Shown here: piece by piece, positions 12,230 to 24,575 of the stretch
Layout of the letters: each line of letters begins with the position of its first letter
How positions within the stretch are numbered: the first letter of the stretch is position 1
Assembly: GCF_000204055.1 (NCBI RefSeq)
Contig: NW_006768839.1
Coordinates: forward strand, 336,818 to 400,817
Origin: Melampsora larici-populina 98AG31
Lineage: Eukaryota; Basidiomycota; Pucciniomycetes; Pucciniales; Melampsoraceae
DNA: 64,000 nt
Direction: 5' to 3'
Made by a program: the position numbers and the translations under genes
The notes under the pieces: model-generated
What the model was told of the DNA's origin: nothing
The model's database searches: none
What the model saw: the letters and a program-made list of their open reading frames with translations, nothing else

Positions 12230-12882
12230 TCTTCATGTGAAAACATTAATCAACTTCATATCAAATCAGATCAATTCACCGTTCCCATCATGTGAGCGTA
12301 CATCAAAAAAGGATTAGGAGTAATTATTCTTGATATATAATTCACATCACATCACATCATTTGACCGCCCATTTGTTTTTGGTTGCCAACATGTGACATA
12401 TGTATACAAGTCTAGCATGAACATGTGAAATTTTGGGATAAACATGTGAAAGTTTGAAAATTTCAAATGGCAAGTCGTCTTTGAAGGTCTTTGGTGGATA
12501 GAACCTGATAAACCATTAGATTAACACTTTCAAACCCCTGCATGCTTCGGAGATTGAGTTCATTGCAACGCATAACACAGCAGCTAGAGGGGAGCAAATT
12601 TGTTAGATTCTTCAGAACTCTTTATTTGGTCTTTGTATTGATCTCAACTTCTTAATCGCTCTTTGAATCGTTCTCAACATCTCAATCGCTCATCACATTA
12701 CCCCCAACAGCTTCAGTAATTTGTATCCTTCTCAACTTCATTGATTATAGGCCTTTGGTACTAGAACAGATCTAAACTTCAACTTCAGCAGGTATCTGGA
12801 TTATTTGGATCCTTCTGAATCGTGCTCAACTTCTTTATTAATGACTCACAATACTAATTAATCACTTATCATCATTCTCAAT

Positions 12883-13790
12883 TCAGATCAATATCCTTAG
12901 GATCATTCTCAATTTGGATTCACCACCCCTCTTCTTAGGCACACTAATGTTGGCTAAAGCCTCGCAGTTGCTTTCCTTGGCTCTGAGAAGCAGATAGCCA
13001 CTAGGGTCCGCTCCAGACTTGGATCGTGTGCCAGAAATATCTATTCGACAAGGTCTGGCATTAGTCAAGCTTCACATATTGAGCTTCAAAGAAATGACTT
13101 ACTTGGCTCTTGAGAGGACCCGCTGGCTGGTTCCACTCGAGCGCGTTTAGGAGACGGGGCATCACGCAACCATTGTTTTAAGGCTGCAGGTAATTGTCTA
13201 TGTCAGTTTGGTATCATTATTTACAGTTATGAAATGATCAACTTACATAGCTCGTCCTCCCCATTCGCATTGGCTTTACACTTAGGCTTGAATTGGCGCA
13301 CCAGGACAATTTCAGCTGCCCTATAAGCACGCGGAATCTCGTTGAATTTCCAGGCTTCCACTATCTTGAATTCAGTCTGATCACCCTCCACGAGTGAATT
13401 CAAGTGCTCCAAACGGGCTTGCGTAGCACGATCAAAGCGTCAAAGGGCCGCCTTCATGTCCTCGATTTGGGCAGACTGAGGTCCGCTTTTTTTAGACTTC
13501 GCCTTGACCATTGCAAGATTTGCGGAGGAGGAGTCGGAAAAGTTTTTTGCTGGGAGATGATCATGATAAACATACTCATGAGAAGTCAGCTCACCTAGCA
13601 GGTATTCCGCCCGTGCTTCCTTGATTTTGATGGTGCGTTTGGGGTCATACTGCAAAGGGAAAAGGTGTAAGTAACCTGGCTTAAACCTCGCACCAGATTC
13701 CTTTGACTTACTTCCTCATCTTCGTCCTGCTCCTCCTCAGCATTCATCTGCTTCTTCTTGATGGCTTCGGCTTGCCCATTCCCGCCTGGT
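12883..13790 (-). pseudogene. Unrecognised multi-exon protein, 5'-truncated
   Basis: Three coding-looking blocks on the minus strand can be chained. They are a segment with KKKQMNAEEEQDEDEE near 13.75 kb, a helical block near 13.45-13.65 kb containing KEARAEYLLGELTSHEYVYH, and a block near 13.25-13.4 kb containing VEAWKFNEIPRAYRAAEIVL. Shorter pieces continue to 12.88 kb. Composition is charged and helical, without cysteines or a known catalytic motif. The gene runs into the hAT-like repeat at 13785, which may have removed its 5' end. I do not recognise the family. Confidence 0.35.
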
Positions 13791-14600
13791 GCAACCCTGC
13801 GCCAGCAACACAGATGTTGCGTGCTGCGCTGCGCGTTGAAGCTCCTTTCTGGTCCCCGCCCCGCACCTCAAATCCCAAAATTGTGTTGCGGTTTGGGCCG
13901 CAACGCACCTGACTGGCGGGTTTTCAGATTTTTATGGAACCACAACGTCTCATGAGGCGCTGCGGGGTTTTACCGCAGAGTTGCGGCGGTTGCGGGCCGG
14001 GTCAATACTTCTACGCTAACCCCAAGCAGGCAATAATTTCTCTTAGTTCTTCACCAATCGATGAACCTGGAAAGACAGAACCCAATCAAGATACCTTCGA
14101 TACCATGTATTGGATCGTCTCTGACAGCACCCAGTCCAGGGGTGACTGTGTTGAGCTCAATAAAAAGAGCCACCTGTGTTGGCAAAAGGTGAGTTCTTCC
14201 TCCCCATCCTACTATTCCGTGTCCTGTTTTTCTAACACTACCAAATCACTGACCAACCACTGTGCTCCCAATCAACTTTGATAGATACTTCCTTTTCTCA
14301 CTTTTACTCCCACCCATTTTGCTTTTTATTTAGTCCACCACTTCCACTCTACTTTGTCTCTCGTAAACTACTCCGCTTCCGAAGGATCCCAGAAACCTAT
14401 TAGTCAATTCAACCATTCAGTCAACCATTTCTACACCACGAACCCCTCGAAACGGTTTAGCAACTGGTGCATATTTTTGGTTTTTCAACCAAAATGGCTT
14501 GGTGAGCAGAAACGGTTTCTCAACCTTCCTCCGCCGACCGGTTTCAAAACCGGGTGTTCAGACACGGGTTTAACCCCATCAATAACCCGTGTATAGCATG
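13785..14600 (+). mobile_element. Fragment or non-autonomous copy of a hAT-type element
   Basis: The left edge, with GCAACCCTGCGCCAGC at about 13791, resembles the inverted right end of the hAT element at 53.8 kb (GCAACCCTGGGCCAGC read on the minus strand). The next 200 bp share its TTGCGG-rich composition. At 14358-14375 TCTCGTAAACTACTCCGC matches 50023-50040, upstream of the hAT transposase start, and the following ~40 bp remain similar. No transposase domain is present. The right border is uncertain. Confidence 0.45.
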
Positions 14601-14930
14601 TGTGTAGCCTGTGTGAAAACCGAAATTGACCTCTATAATTACAATTGCAGTAGCACAGATTTTTTACAGTACTCTCATGATGTCTCTGCTGTGGCTCTGT
14701 GAGTTTAATGAACACTAACAAAGGCAATGTCTTTCATTGAAATTAATACAAATATAAATACAAATAAATAAACATAAATAGATAAGATAGATGATAAGAT
14801 AATAAAAAATGTGAGAAATGTAATAAATTCTATATCTGATTGTTTGTAACCACACTTAAAATGAAATGAAATGAATGATAAAATGAAATATAAATAATCT
14901 AATAATATACCCGCCTGTTCATAATTCTCA

Positions 14931-17341
14931 TTATTCATCATCAAACCCTGCATCTTCGTCTTCTTCTGCTTCTTCTTCTTCTTCTTCTTCTGCTTCTTCT
15001 TCTGCTTCTTCTTCTTCTTCTAACCCCGCATCATCATCATCATCACCATCATTCTCATTGTTATCATTCTTCGCGGGGAAGAACTTCATTGCATGAAGTT
15101 CTTCATCCGCTGGAACAGTATCACCCCATGTATCATTGAGATTATCCATAATCTCCTGGATGACAATCTTGTTGGGAATTGGGAACGAGGTGAGGGGTCT
15201 GATTTCCGCCAACGTCTTCTTGCCCTGGAATAGCTCATTGTCCTCTGTTAAACATTGAATGTAGAATCTGATACAAATTGGTGGTAATGAGCCAGCGTGC
15301 CATTTCAATTTTATATAGAGGAGAATCACTTACGCATGTTGATACCTGCTACTTTGACCCCGCAGAAACTCCAATTTATTGTCCACGATGCTCCAAAATG
15401 TCGCACCGTCTCGGTAATCTTTCTTGTAAAAGCCCCAATGACAGGCTTGCAGTCTCTGAGATGAGACAAATAAAATACCACTGTCAACGGATTAAGAATG
15501 AAAGAGAACCCTCTGAAAGGATACGGTCGAAGCGACGCACAAGGTAAGCATAACGGGACTTTTGCAGATGTCCCACCTGATCAAAGACCTCATCGCGAAC
15601 AGGAACTCGACCTCCTATTTGACCAATTTCTTTATTGTAAATCTATGTCACACAAAGATTAGTTTGGGCCAGATGAGAAAAGGAATACTCGCACATACAT
15701 TGGCAACAATCGTATTCAACAATGGTACACTAACATTGTCTGTGGTGGTGCGTCGGCCGGGCAGTTGGATGCTTTGAAGAAGCTGAAAGTCAAAAGGAAA
15801 CAGTCATAAATTATTCCAAAAGAAGACACAACAACGTACCTCTGTTTCAAATACTTTTCGCACTTCTTTCAAGACAACATTGACCAGGGTCTTCACGGCC
15901 TTGACTTGGAGGGGTTTGGCATTCTTGCCATAGCCTTTCGGAAGCAACCTTTTTTGCCATTTAATGGGATTGGACATGATTGTGTCCTGGAAATGTTATT
16001 AGTATTCAGCTTGATTCAAAAAAATAAGAAATATAAATGATTTACCATTACTGCAGCATATAAAGAAACTGGGAGTGTTGCCTTGTCGCCATATCAGTTC
16101 TTGGTTGCTGTATAAGCCTGCAGGTCACCTCGTAAAATTGCCTTCATCGTGCTTTGGCGAATAGATTTCTATGATACACGATGTGATTAATGTGTTCAAG
16201 TTATTGTTAAAATTACACTATTGGTGGTGGACTCACTCGTAGCTCCTGACCATCCACTTTTGAAAGCCAAGGCGCTGCCGTGGCAGCGTCGCCGGAGACG
16301 CCATGGCCTTGTCGTGACACAAGATCCCGAATTTCACCAATCTGTCGAGTGAGGTCGTTGTATATATTGGTCATCTGTTGACGATTTGCCAGCGCAACTG
16401 TGGTTGAGGCTATAAATTGTTCGTCAGGCGTCATTGCCGGCCAAAGGGAAGATTTAATAGATCAGTGGTCACACGCTAGACAAGTCATCAACGTGAAATC
16501 TTACACTACATATTTCACGTCCGCTTGCCATATATTGGTCGTCGAGATCGGCACGGACAGCACATCTGTTGTAGATCTGTAATTGTGAACCCTGCAAGGG
16601 CATAAATCCGTTCAGAAGACGAGCTGAGTGAAAATCGACTTGGTGAACCCTTGCTGGTGCACGACTGCTGCTGGTGCACGACTGCTGCTGGTGTCGTTGT
16701 TGGTGGTGCGGTGGTGGGTGTTGTTGCGAGTTTTTTTCTGAGTTACGTACTTGTCCGGGCCGTATTCGTGGGCTTGGGCTATGGCAAACTGTGAATCAGT
16801 CCAGTCAGTAAAGAAGAAAATCAAGACAGAGAGAAGAGATAAGACAAGAGAGAAAGAAAGAAGAAAACACACCAATTTGTGCAACTGATTTGAAGCTAAA
16901 CATATCTAAATCTTTCTGGTTGAATCGATCCCGTAAAAGAGATCCAGATGACGCAGGAGGAGGAGGAGTTGGAGTACGATGTCGAGGAGGAGTTGCAGGA
17001 GGAGTTGGAGTCGGGGTACGACGTCGAGGAGATGGTTTTCGTGGAGGAGGACGATTGACCATCTTCTTGGATTTCACCGCCTGAGTCTGAGTTAGCTTGG
17101 CTTGCTTTGGCTGAGGTTGTTCAGATGCGGCCTTGGTGCGTTCACTTGCCCGGCGTTTGGTGACAGGTCTAGTTGGCGGAGCTGTTGACGTAGCCAGTTT
17201 GGTTTGATTGCAAGTATGTCGATTGGTACTCGGATTCTGAAAGGTGGTTGGAGTAGTGGCAGTATTCGCACGAGTTTGTGATCCTGGAGGTGCATGTTTC
17301 TTTGGTGGCTTGGGAAAGAATCGGCGTTGTGGTTGAGACAT
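14931..17341 (-). CDS. Unrecognised multi-exon basic/acidic protein
   Basis: The first exon starts at the ATG at 17339-17341 and runs to a GTGTGT donor at 16872. It is very basic and Pro/Thr-rich (RRRTPTPTPPATPP). Further pieces are an exon with AHEYGPDK near 16.78 kb, one with YNRCAVRADLDDQYMASGRE near 16.55 kb, and a helical exon near 16.2-16.4 kb (QIGEIRDLVSRQGHG). Weaker exons follow to 15.5 kb. A last exon ending at 14931 contains NDTWGDTVPADEELHAMKFF and a long Glu/Asp tail. The basic start and acidic end suggest a nuclear protein, which is inference. Its position among transposons makes a transposon-encoded origin possible. Middle exon borders are tentative and it may be a pseudogene. 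Confidence 0.45.
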
Positions 17342-17449
17342 GTTTGGTGAATGATGGGTGTGGTGGAGTGATGTAATTGAGAAGTTCAGAGAAACGGGTG
17401 GAAGACGTGGGAGATATGTCACATTATTTGTGACATTTGCATGTGACAT

Positions 17450-18010
17450 GCAAGATGACGCACATTGCCAAAGGGAATTATATGAAGATGCCCAATGAGG
17501 ACGTCACGAGAGAACACTGAGAGAAGGTGCAATGAACTGAATAGGAATTGAGAATGTATTTGAGAAGGACGATATTCATGAGTTTGGAATTGAAGTGAAA
17601 ATATTATAAGAAATGATCACCTTCCTTCTAGAAAAACAACAACAATCCACAAGCTGTTAATTGGATTCCTTGCATGTCAAAAGCAAATGATATCTCGGGG
17701 ATATGGTTCATCAAAGGATGTTTGACTGCCATACATTCGCCATCACGAGACACTAAATTGAGATTGTGATTGACCCAAAGGAACCTTGAAAGTCGAAACA
17801 TGAGAAAAGGTTTGATATGATATCAAGATCTTAAAGGATCTTTCCGCAATTGCGAGATCACTCTGGAAGTTTGGTTATCTTTTGCTTCACAGGGTTTCCA
17901 ATGCGCATTCAAAAAGCTTTATGAGGCTTGTTGTGTCCGCACTCATATTGGAAAACCTTTCACTAAAACCTTTCCTTTGACTTTGCTTTGTTGAATCCTC
18001 ATTCAAAAAA
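17450..18010. other. Intergenic sequence upstream of a small secreted-protein gene
   Basis: No coding frame is seen. It would contain the divergent promoters of the minus-strand gene starting at 17341 and the plus-strand gene starting at 18011. A cluster of GTGACAT/ATGTCAC-like short palindromes lies at 17418-17450 at the left border. Confidence 0.4.
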
Positions 18011-18358
18011 ATGTACGTTGTAATCCTTGCTTTGTTACTGTTCATCTCACATTTTGAAACATCTTCTCACGTAGACTTTACAAAGATGGATGCAAATGCG
18101 TCAAGCAGCGACTCTAGACTTGAACGTGGCTTCCAATGTCTCGAATACGCACACAAATTAATGATCCTCAAAGAGATGTGGTACCAGAAGTTCATGCAAC
18201 TTCAAGTTCAAATGCACTATTTTGAAGCACCTTTTAACGGCGATATTGTGTTGCTGATTCAAATGACCAAAAAGATGAGACTACTTCTAAAGGAATGTGT
18301 GGACTACTTGCGCTCAAAGGACACTAAGAAAGACACGGACGCTAAGAAAGACACTTAA
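18011..18358 (+). CDS. Small secreted protein candidate (115 aa)
   Basis: The single-exon frame begins MYVVILALLLFISHF, a hydrophobic stretch typical of a secretory signal peptide, followed by a polar region where cleavage is plausible around residues 18-22. The mature part is ~95 residues, mostly helical and charged, with only two cysteines, and ends in a lysine/aspartate repeat (KDTKKDTDAKKDT). It has no recognisable domain. Size and layout fit the small secreted proteins that rust fungi deploy in the host. That is inference from the signal peptide and genomic setting only. It lies between two transposon-related genes, as many such genes do. Confidence 0.5.
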   Translation: MYVVILALLLFISHFETSSHVDFTKMDANASSSDSRLERGFQCLEYAHKLMILKEMWYQKFMQLQVQMHYFEAPFNGDIVLLIQMTKKMRLLLKECVDYLRSKDTKKDTDAKKDT

Positions 18359-18470
18359 GTTGTCAGAGGATTGCAATGTAAGTTGAAATTTCCATCAATA
18401 AATATAATACAATATAATACAATATCAATTATTAATGTTAAATATCTTTGCAGTATAACAACAAACTCCT

Positions 18471-21400
18471 TCATCGTGATGGCCCTGCAACTGCACCGTT
18501 ATTTGGTTTCCTTTTCTTTCCTTTCTGTGTGCCTTGGGTGGCTGCTTCCTTCTCCTTTCTTTTTTTATGTTTACTTTCCTGGTCGTCTTTTTTCTTCTGT
18601 AATGAGGCCTCCCAATTTTTGATCCCAGTGGACACCGCTTTCTTCCATTCATTTGCAGTGACCCCAACAAACGAAATTTGTGCCCAATATCGATGTAAAG
18701 CCGCTGAATAAAATGCCCCTGAGTTTATGACAAATGATCTGGTATCCTCATGGACAACCACATACTCTCGATTTGTGGAAACTCGCCTTTCAAGCATGAC
18801 AGGTCTGTCCTTTTTGACGACACAGCCGCTTTTATGGCAATTGTGTTGGATGTTGAGGATACCCTCGATATCCTACAGAAAACAAATCACATTAAATAAA
18901 TCACATTATATGGGTTCTTGGAGTGAGGTTGGCAATCAGAGGAGGCAAACACTTACTGATGGATTTATCCATACCTTTATCCCACTTTCTTGCAGTTCGC
19001 GCATGCCGTATAGTTCACTGACTGTTCCTGTCTTGCACCTTGTTACTTCAATCTTTGCCTCTTGTGCCGCGCATCCCGCTGCAATCCATATACTCTTAAC
19101 TCTTCCAATTATCTTATCTGATGTGTATCGAGTAAGCAAATGTTTTGATTGAACCTAATTTTTGAGAATTATTCCACGCATAAGTATTTTTTGCTATCAG
19201 ATCAGTCAGTGATTGTGATAGACAGTGCATACCAAGATAAAGCCTCCTTCTCTGAAGGATTGACCATTTTTCAAAGTTAAAGAAGATGAAACCTTCCATG
19301 TTTTTGACGGGTAAGCCTCCCAGATCGCCGTTGGGATATTGAGTTGTGGTGGTTGTGCAGAATGAATCCCTAAAAAACCATCACATTAGATTGCGCATGT
19401 AGCCAAAGAAAATCAAACACTGGTGACGCACTTCCTGTCTTAAATGTCTCTGGCTCATTCCATTTGGAATTATATCCCAACGCCTTTTGGAACAGGATGT
19501 TAGCTTTGAATAACTCTGAAACCTTCCTTCCAGCCTTCACATAAGTAGGCATGCCTCGGTCATACATCAGACTTGCCGCCGTAACTGATCTGATGAGTCA
19601 GTGATTGTTGAATGAGTTTGCAATGTCCTTACTAGGACTCAGATGGTTTGAGTGGATGGAAGACTCGCGAGTGTCCCCATTGTAACCTTCAAAGTTTTCA
19701 GTGGCAAACAGGCATGCACGACCATACCTTTCAATTGCATTGCAGATATGAATAAGCATGTGAAATTTTGGTTTATTGCACCATTGAGCTGAGAGTTGTA
19801 AGATTGATCGAAGAAATCTATTGATGAGAATCCGAAGCTCCTTGATGTATGCCTTCATGTCATGAATGCCTGTCTGAAATATATAAGGTGCCAGATGAGC
19901 TAAAGAAGTCCAAGCCTCATGTTCTTCATCCAATAATGAACAATGAAAGAAAATGAATGGAGCTTCTTGCAGCACCACACGACACTCCTTTCCAGTTAAA
20001 CTGAGAAAGTGGTTGATCATTGACTTGGGTTGAATGGGAGGAACATTCAACCCAGTGGTGTTGAAAGATCGCCATCGACCCCATATGTCATTCTTTTCGG
20101 CAGCAGTGCATTTCTGCATTCTGTCTCTTAGTAAATACTTCGCCAGGCCCAATAAAAGTACGCGGAGGATTTCCACAGGGGTGTCTAGATGTCCATCAAA
20201 TCCTAGATTGCAGTCGCTCAAGTTAGTTGCACTGACAATAAATGATGTCTTGAGGGCTTCACACCCACCTTTCAAGCGTAGGAATGGATTGAACAGACGC
20301 TCTCCAAAAGCATTGTTGAGGTCCTTGCACATCTGTTCCACGTCTGCTTTTGACCTATTTGGTTCTCGAAAGAAGTCTTGAACCCGCCTGACAAAGAAAG
20401 TATTGAGAGTATCTTTGATTCCCAATTTCCCAGATTCCGTTTCAAAAGCCCTGATTGTCCCTGGAGGTTGTGACAAGTTCCAGAGGTCTTCTGTACCTTG
20501 CTTAGTCTCTGACCAGATCCGGTTTGGCAGGCACAACTGGCGTCAAGTGAATGGCTGTTAATATTGAGTTGATCCCAAAGCTCGGTCAAAAAATAAGAAA
20601 CAATTTACCTTGCGTCCCCGTTCGTCAACACCAACAAAGTTGCTCACGTATTTTGGTGACCTCTTCTGGATCAATGTTTCCACCTTCAACGCGCATACAC
20701 AACAAGGCAATAAAGACACAGTTGGATTCATTGTGTTGGACACCTCCGCGTGCATGGGTGAATCACCCAAATGACACAATACGACAGTCATCACAAGTAC
20801 TTCTGCCTGCGCCTGATGATCGTACACCACAAATCTGTCTGTGGCTATTTGGCTATAGCATAATTAAAAACAAGTAATTCAGATTATTATCCAAAATGAT
20901 CTGAAATTATCTGAATCACTTACTTGAGCTCATCCACCAAAGGGTCAGCCAGCTCCAGAGCACCCGCTGAGTTTGAAGTTGTCAAGAAATGACAATTGTA
21001 TTCTTGATTGGACAATTTCAGAGGTAAACCGGCTAGCGTGCAATAAAAAGCAATGTGTTTATTCCAGCGCTTTGATATATTACCCGACAAATCATTGCAA
21101 TACATGACAAGAGGAACGTGGCAGATAATTTTGCCTTTAGCCTTAATTTGCCATGGATTTGGTAAAGGAACTCGCAAGAATGTTCCAGCGCCGACATCCT
21201 CTGCAACAGAAAATGACAGTTCAGCTTGAGGATCCTTAACAAAACAATTTAGTCAAAGACTTACCATACATTGAATCCCCACAATACGTCTTCATCATGA
21301 CGCCCTCACGTATCTCAATTGCGTCAAATACCTTTGAAAACTCCTTCACGTTGATAGCTGTTAATACTGGTGAGTTGAAATCCAAAGTCGAGTCGAAGTA

Positions 21401-22506
21401 CACGCGGATCTTTGGATGGCCATCTGCATCTTTTTGAAGACTTTGACGAGCAGCAGCGCATTTGGCAAATATCTCCTTGCCCTGTCAATAGAAAAATGCC
21501 GGAATGATGATTTGTTTGTTTTTGAGCTGGACAGGCTCAAAGATATAAAAATGTCCTTGTGGTAATTCAACCATCTGAACACGTAGACCCCGGTCTAAGT
21601 CCTCTCTCCACTTCTTTGATTGAGCAAAGCGGTCTACTTTTTCAGTATTGCTTGGAAATTCAGGTATGAATTGCAGGTTGTCGCAGACAAATGGGTTGGC
21701 TAGTTCCTATGGGAATTTCCTCAGTGAACTGATGATTAAAGGCAGTCATGAACAATGTAAACACCTTACTTGCGCTAGTACTTGTTTACCTTTCAGCGCA
21801 AAAGTAGTTTTTCCAAGAGGGCCAACATTCTCAGAAACATCAAATTCGTACGTTTGTTTCAGTCTGCGGCGGAGATTCTGGATACTTTTGTATCCGGGAA
21901 GGCTAATTCCTAACAAACCCACGTATGAGCAAACACGTTCATATTGACGTTGGGACATGATTGTGCGAGTAGATCCCAGCACCAATAAGCCGACTAATTG
22001 CTGGAGAAATGCGGCACTATCAGTGAAAAAGAAAGAACCACAAGGATGGTTCTAAAATGGACGAACCTCTAGGCTTGAGAAGGGAGCCCAGTCATCATTG
22101 TCGTCGTTGGCTACGACCCTCTCCAAGCAGTCAGATTCATCTTTATCACTGCTAGAGTCAGGATCATCCGGTGGGTCTTCAATATGATTGTCTTCCGTGC
22201 GATCAACATTGTGATCTTTATTTTCGAAAAAATCTGATTGAACTCGGGTCCATAGATCAATGATTGTGCGTTGACGCATCTCGAAATCTTGGGCGTAAAG
22301 ATCATCATCGGAGTCAATGATATCCGGGGTGATGATCATTGGGCCGTGAACACCATCTTCTCCAAGTTCAGAGTGATTTGACTGAGAAGGTGTCGGTGTT
22401 TGCTCTTCGGAAACGGAGGGTGTTGTTGAGGTGATCTGGAGGAAAGACCATTCGCCGAAACTCTGGATGTGAGTGTCATTTCGACAATGTCTTTGAATTG
22501 TGCTGG
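18471..22506 (-). pseudogene. Plavaka-like DNA transposase, main part, split from its 5' end by element A
   Basis: The minus-strand exons give, in order: an acidic linker at 22.1-22.5 kb; RTIMSQRQYERVCSYVGLLG at 21.9 kb; a DDE-type core with HVPLVMYCNDLSGNISKRWN and LSNQEYNCHFLTTSN near 21.0-21.15 kb; GDSPMHAEVSNTMNP and CCVCALKVE near 20.7 kb; and a long exon at 19.6-20.5 kb with KPKFHMLIHICNAIERYGRA and IHSNHLSPSKDIANSF. A Lys-rich tail ends at 18471. These blocks match the basidiomycete Plavaka-type (CACTA-related) transposases. An in-frame TGA lies at 19598-19600. The 5' exon encoding the zinc finger is cut at 22507 and continues beyond element A at 49459, so the gene is inactive. Confidence 0.75.
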
Positions 22507-22512
22507 CCTTCA
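22507..22512. repeat. Left target-site duplication of element A (CCTTCA)
   Basis: CCTTCA directly precedes the left terminus of element A. The same six bases directly follow its right terminus at 49459-49464. Joining the two flanks through one copy restores an open zinc-finger reading frame. Confidence 0.9.
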
Positions 22513-22608
22513 TATGGAAGCCGTGACGTGAAGTGACCGCCACGGTCCTTTCAAAACTTCAGTTTTAAGTTTTTGGTTTTCGGATTTCGAATTTTGTTTT
22601 GATTTTTG
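22513..22608 (+). repeat. Left terminal inverted repeat of element A
   Basis: It is nearly identical for the first ~60 bp to the reverse complement of 49362-49458, including GTGACCGCCACGGTC and TTCAAAACTTCAGTTTT. It then continues as a TTTTTGATTT-like low-complexity stretch. Confidence 0.9.
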
Positions 22609-22639
22609 ATTTCTGATCTCCGTCTGCGGATTTTCAACA

Positions 22640-22790
22640 TCGCACCAGCTACCACCATCACCACCATCACCACCAGCTGCTCCTTCCACCACCACCACCA
22701 CCGCCACCCACCACCAATTGTATTCATCAAGTTCAACACTCCCTGTTCATCAGCTAGCTACCACCATCACCACCCACCTCCGAGTGTTTT
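22640..22790 (+). repeat. CACCAC/CATCAC simple repeat next to the left end of element A
   Basis: The stretch is dominated by (CACCAT)n and (CACCAC)n. It lies between the terminal repeat and the transposase gene, the same position that the CTTCAATCTT minisatellite occupies in element B. Confidence 0.8.
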
Positions 22791-22919
22791 TTTTAAATTA
22801 CCCACTTGGTTTTTTCAAATTTACATTTCAATCAATAAATCATCATTTCAATCATCATCAGCACTCACCAACCTTGTAATTCACTTGATAAAAACATGGT
22901 ACAAATAAATGAAATACAT

Positions 22920-24402
22920 GATTAAGTCCTTGACCCAATCCTTCTTGGATACTGTGAGGAAGGTATCACCCAAGCTACAATGGTCACCCGCCTGTCCAAT
23001 GATCACAATATTCAAACCACTTTCCGAACCCTGCAGCGTATTCTCCAGCAATTGTCTCTCACCACTGCCCGTGCATCAATGACTCCAGACCAGAAGGAAC
23101 AAGCTTATCCTTTAGTTCAACAATACTACACCCTTGGGATGACGCGTTTGGAAGCTATGTGTGCAATCAAAGATAAATACGACATTCCAATAAATATGTA
23201 AAACATTCAAACAATTTCAAAAGATTTAGGTATCAATTGGCGTCGTGATCATTTACAGCAAGGGCGCGTGACGGTGGATCAGGTGGTAGATTTATTACTC
23301 TAAGCAATTGAAGGTGAAGATCGGAATGCAGGATATCGAACTATGCAACAAAACCTTGCGGTTAATCACCACATCAAGATCAATCGTGACACAGTCTATC
23401 AGTTGATGCGTGTAATTGACCCCGAAGGAATGGAACTTCGCCGTTGTGGTGTTCTCAAGCGACGGATCTTTCATGTTCCAGGCCCCAATCATCTGTGGGC
23501 TAGTGATGGGCACGATAAACTGAAGCCATATGGGATATGTATTTATGGTTTTATTGATACATGGTTAAGGAAGGTTTTGAGTCTTGGAGTTGGGCGAACA
23601 AACAACAACCCACGAGTAGTTGGTCTATACTTTATAGAGCTTGTTTCTGCTGTGGGAGGATTTCCAGTCAAAACTTCAACCGATCATGGAACCGAGACTG
23701 GGGATATGGCTACATTTCAAGCTTTGTTTACACACATTTACGCTGGTGAAAGTGTTGAAGACGCATTGAACCATCACCACTACACCACTTCTACTCACAA
23801 TCAGAAGATAGAGTCACTTTGGTCACAGCTAATGCGCGCAAAGAATACAACTCTACGCGATGATGTCAAACTGGCTATTGATACCGGGATGTATAATCCA
23901 AAGGACCCACTTCAGAAGTCAGTTTCTTACACTGAATTCAGCCTTTTTCTTTTGGGTTTCTTTGCTAATGAATGTGATTTCAAATTTTGTGTGTAGGGCT
24001 TTGTTTTTACACCTCTGGATGCCTTTAGTTCAACGCGTGATGAATTCATTCATGGAAAGGAAGAACACATAACGGACTCGCAAAAACCCAAATTCACACC
24101 TCCCAACTGGAGTCGCACCCAATACATGTTATTATTCTCCTGAAAATTATGATGGGACTCAAGGACTTCATCCTGTACCCCTGAAGGCAATTGATCAATA
24201 TCCAGACCGTGCAGATCTTTTGCAAGTTTCTCCTCCTCAGTTCTCCCTGCAAGTCGGCATTTTAATCCAACGGTTAGGTGTTCAAGAAGCCAATATCACT
24301 GTCAACAATGTATGGAAAGTTTTTGAAAGGGTTTTGCCCTTGTTGCGACTCATTGAGGTAGAGTTTGATTTAGAGGGGTTTTATGAAGATGAAGATGTGT
24401 AA
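22920..24402 (+). pseudogene. Integrase-like DDE transposase of element A, three stop codons
   Basis: An N-terminal helical, probably HTH-type DNA-binding region (QATMVTRLSNDHNIQTTFRT) is followed by an rve-like catalytic core. Its motifs are HLWASDGHDKL (first Asp), KTSTDHGTETG (second Asp) and HNQKIESLWSQ (Glu), a full DDE set. After an intron at about 23918-23996 a C-terminal segment has ALFLHLWMPLVQRV and SHLPTGVAPNTCYYSPENY. In-frame TAA codons at 23199-23201, 23301-23303 and 24070-24072 disrupt it, and at least two could derive from CAA by C-to-T change. It is a homologue of the transposase in element B, aligned over its whole length. The start is uncertain. Confidence 0.75.
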
Positions 24403-24575
24403 TCTCACATTTGGTTTCAACAAAAATTGAATAGGATAATCTCCGATTTTATTTCAACAAAAAAAACTAGAAGTATAGACAAGATTTATACATTTATTCA
24501 TTAGATTCTCTCAAAACTTTCCAAAAAAAAAATTCTCTATTAAACTCTGTTGTCCAAATTGTATAGTTCAACCAT

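Larger units (their letters stand above)
9958..12882. other. Gene-poor interval with local duplications
   Basis: No coding frame with recognisable features is present on either strand. The interval is AT-rich and holds a 202-bp tandem duplication (11131-11532) and a 45-bp one (12140-12229). It may contain the upstream end of the KDZ element, but no inverted repeat could be identified. Confidence 0.5.

Noticed and set aside
22052..22543. Start of the Plavaka-like gene at the ATG at 22541-22543
   Set aside because: That ATG lies in the terminal repeat of element A. The true upstream coding sequence is at 49459-49720 and completes the zinc finger.
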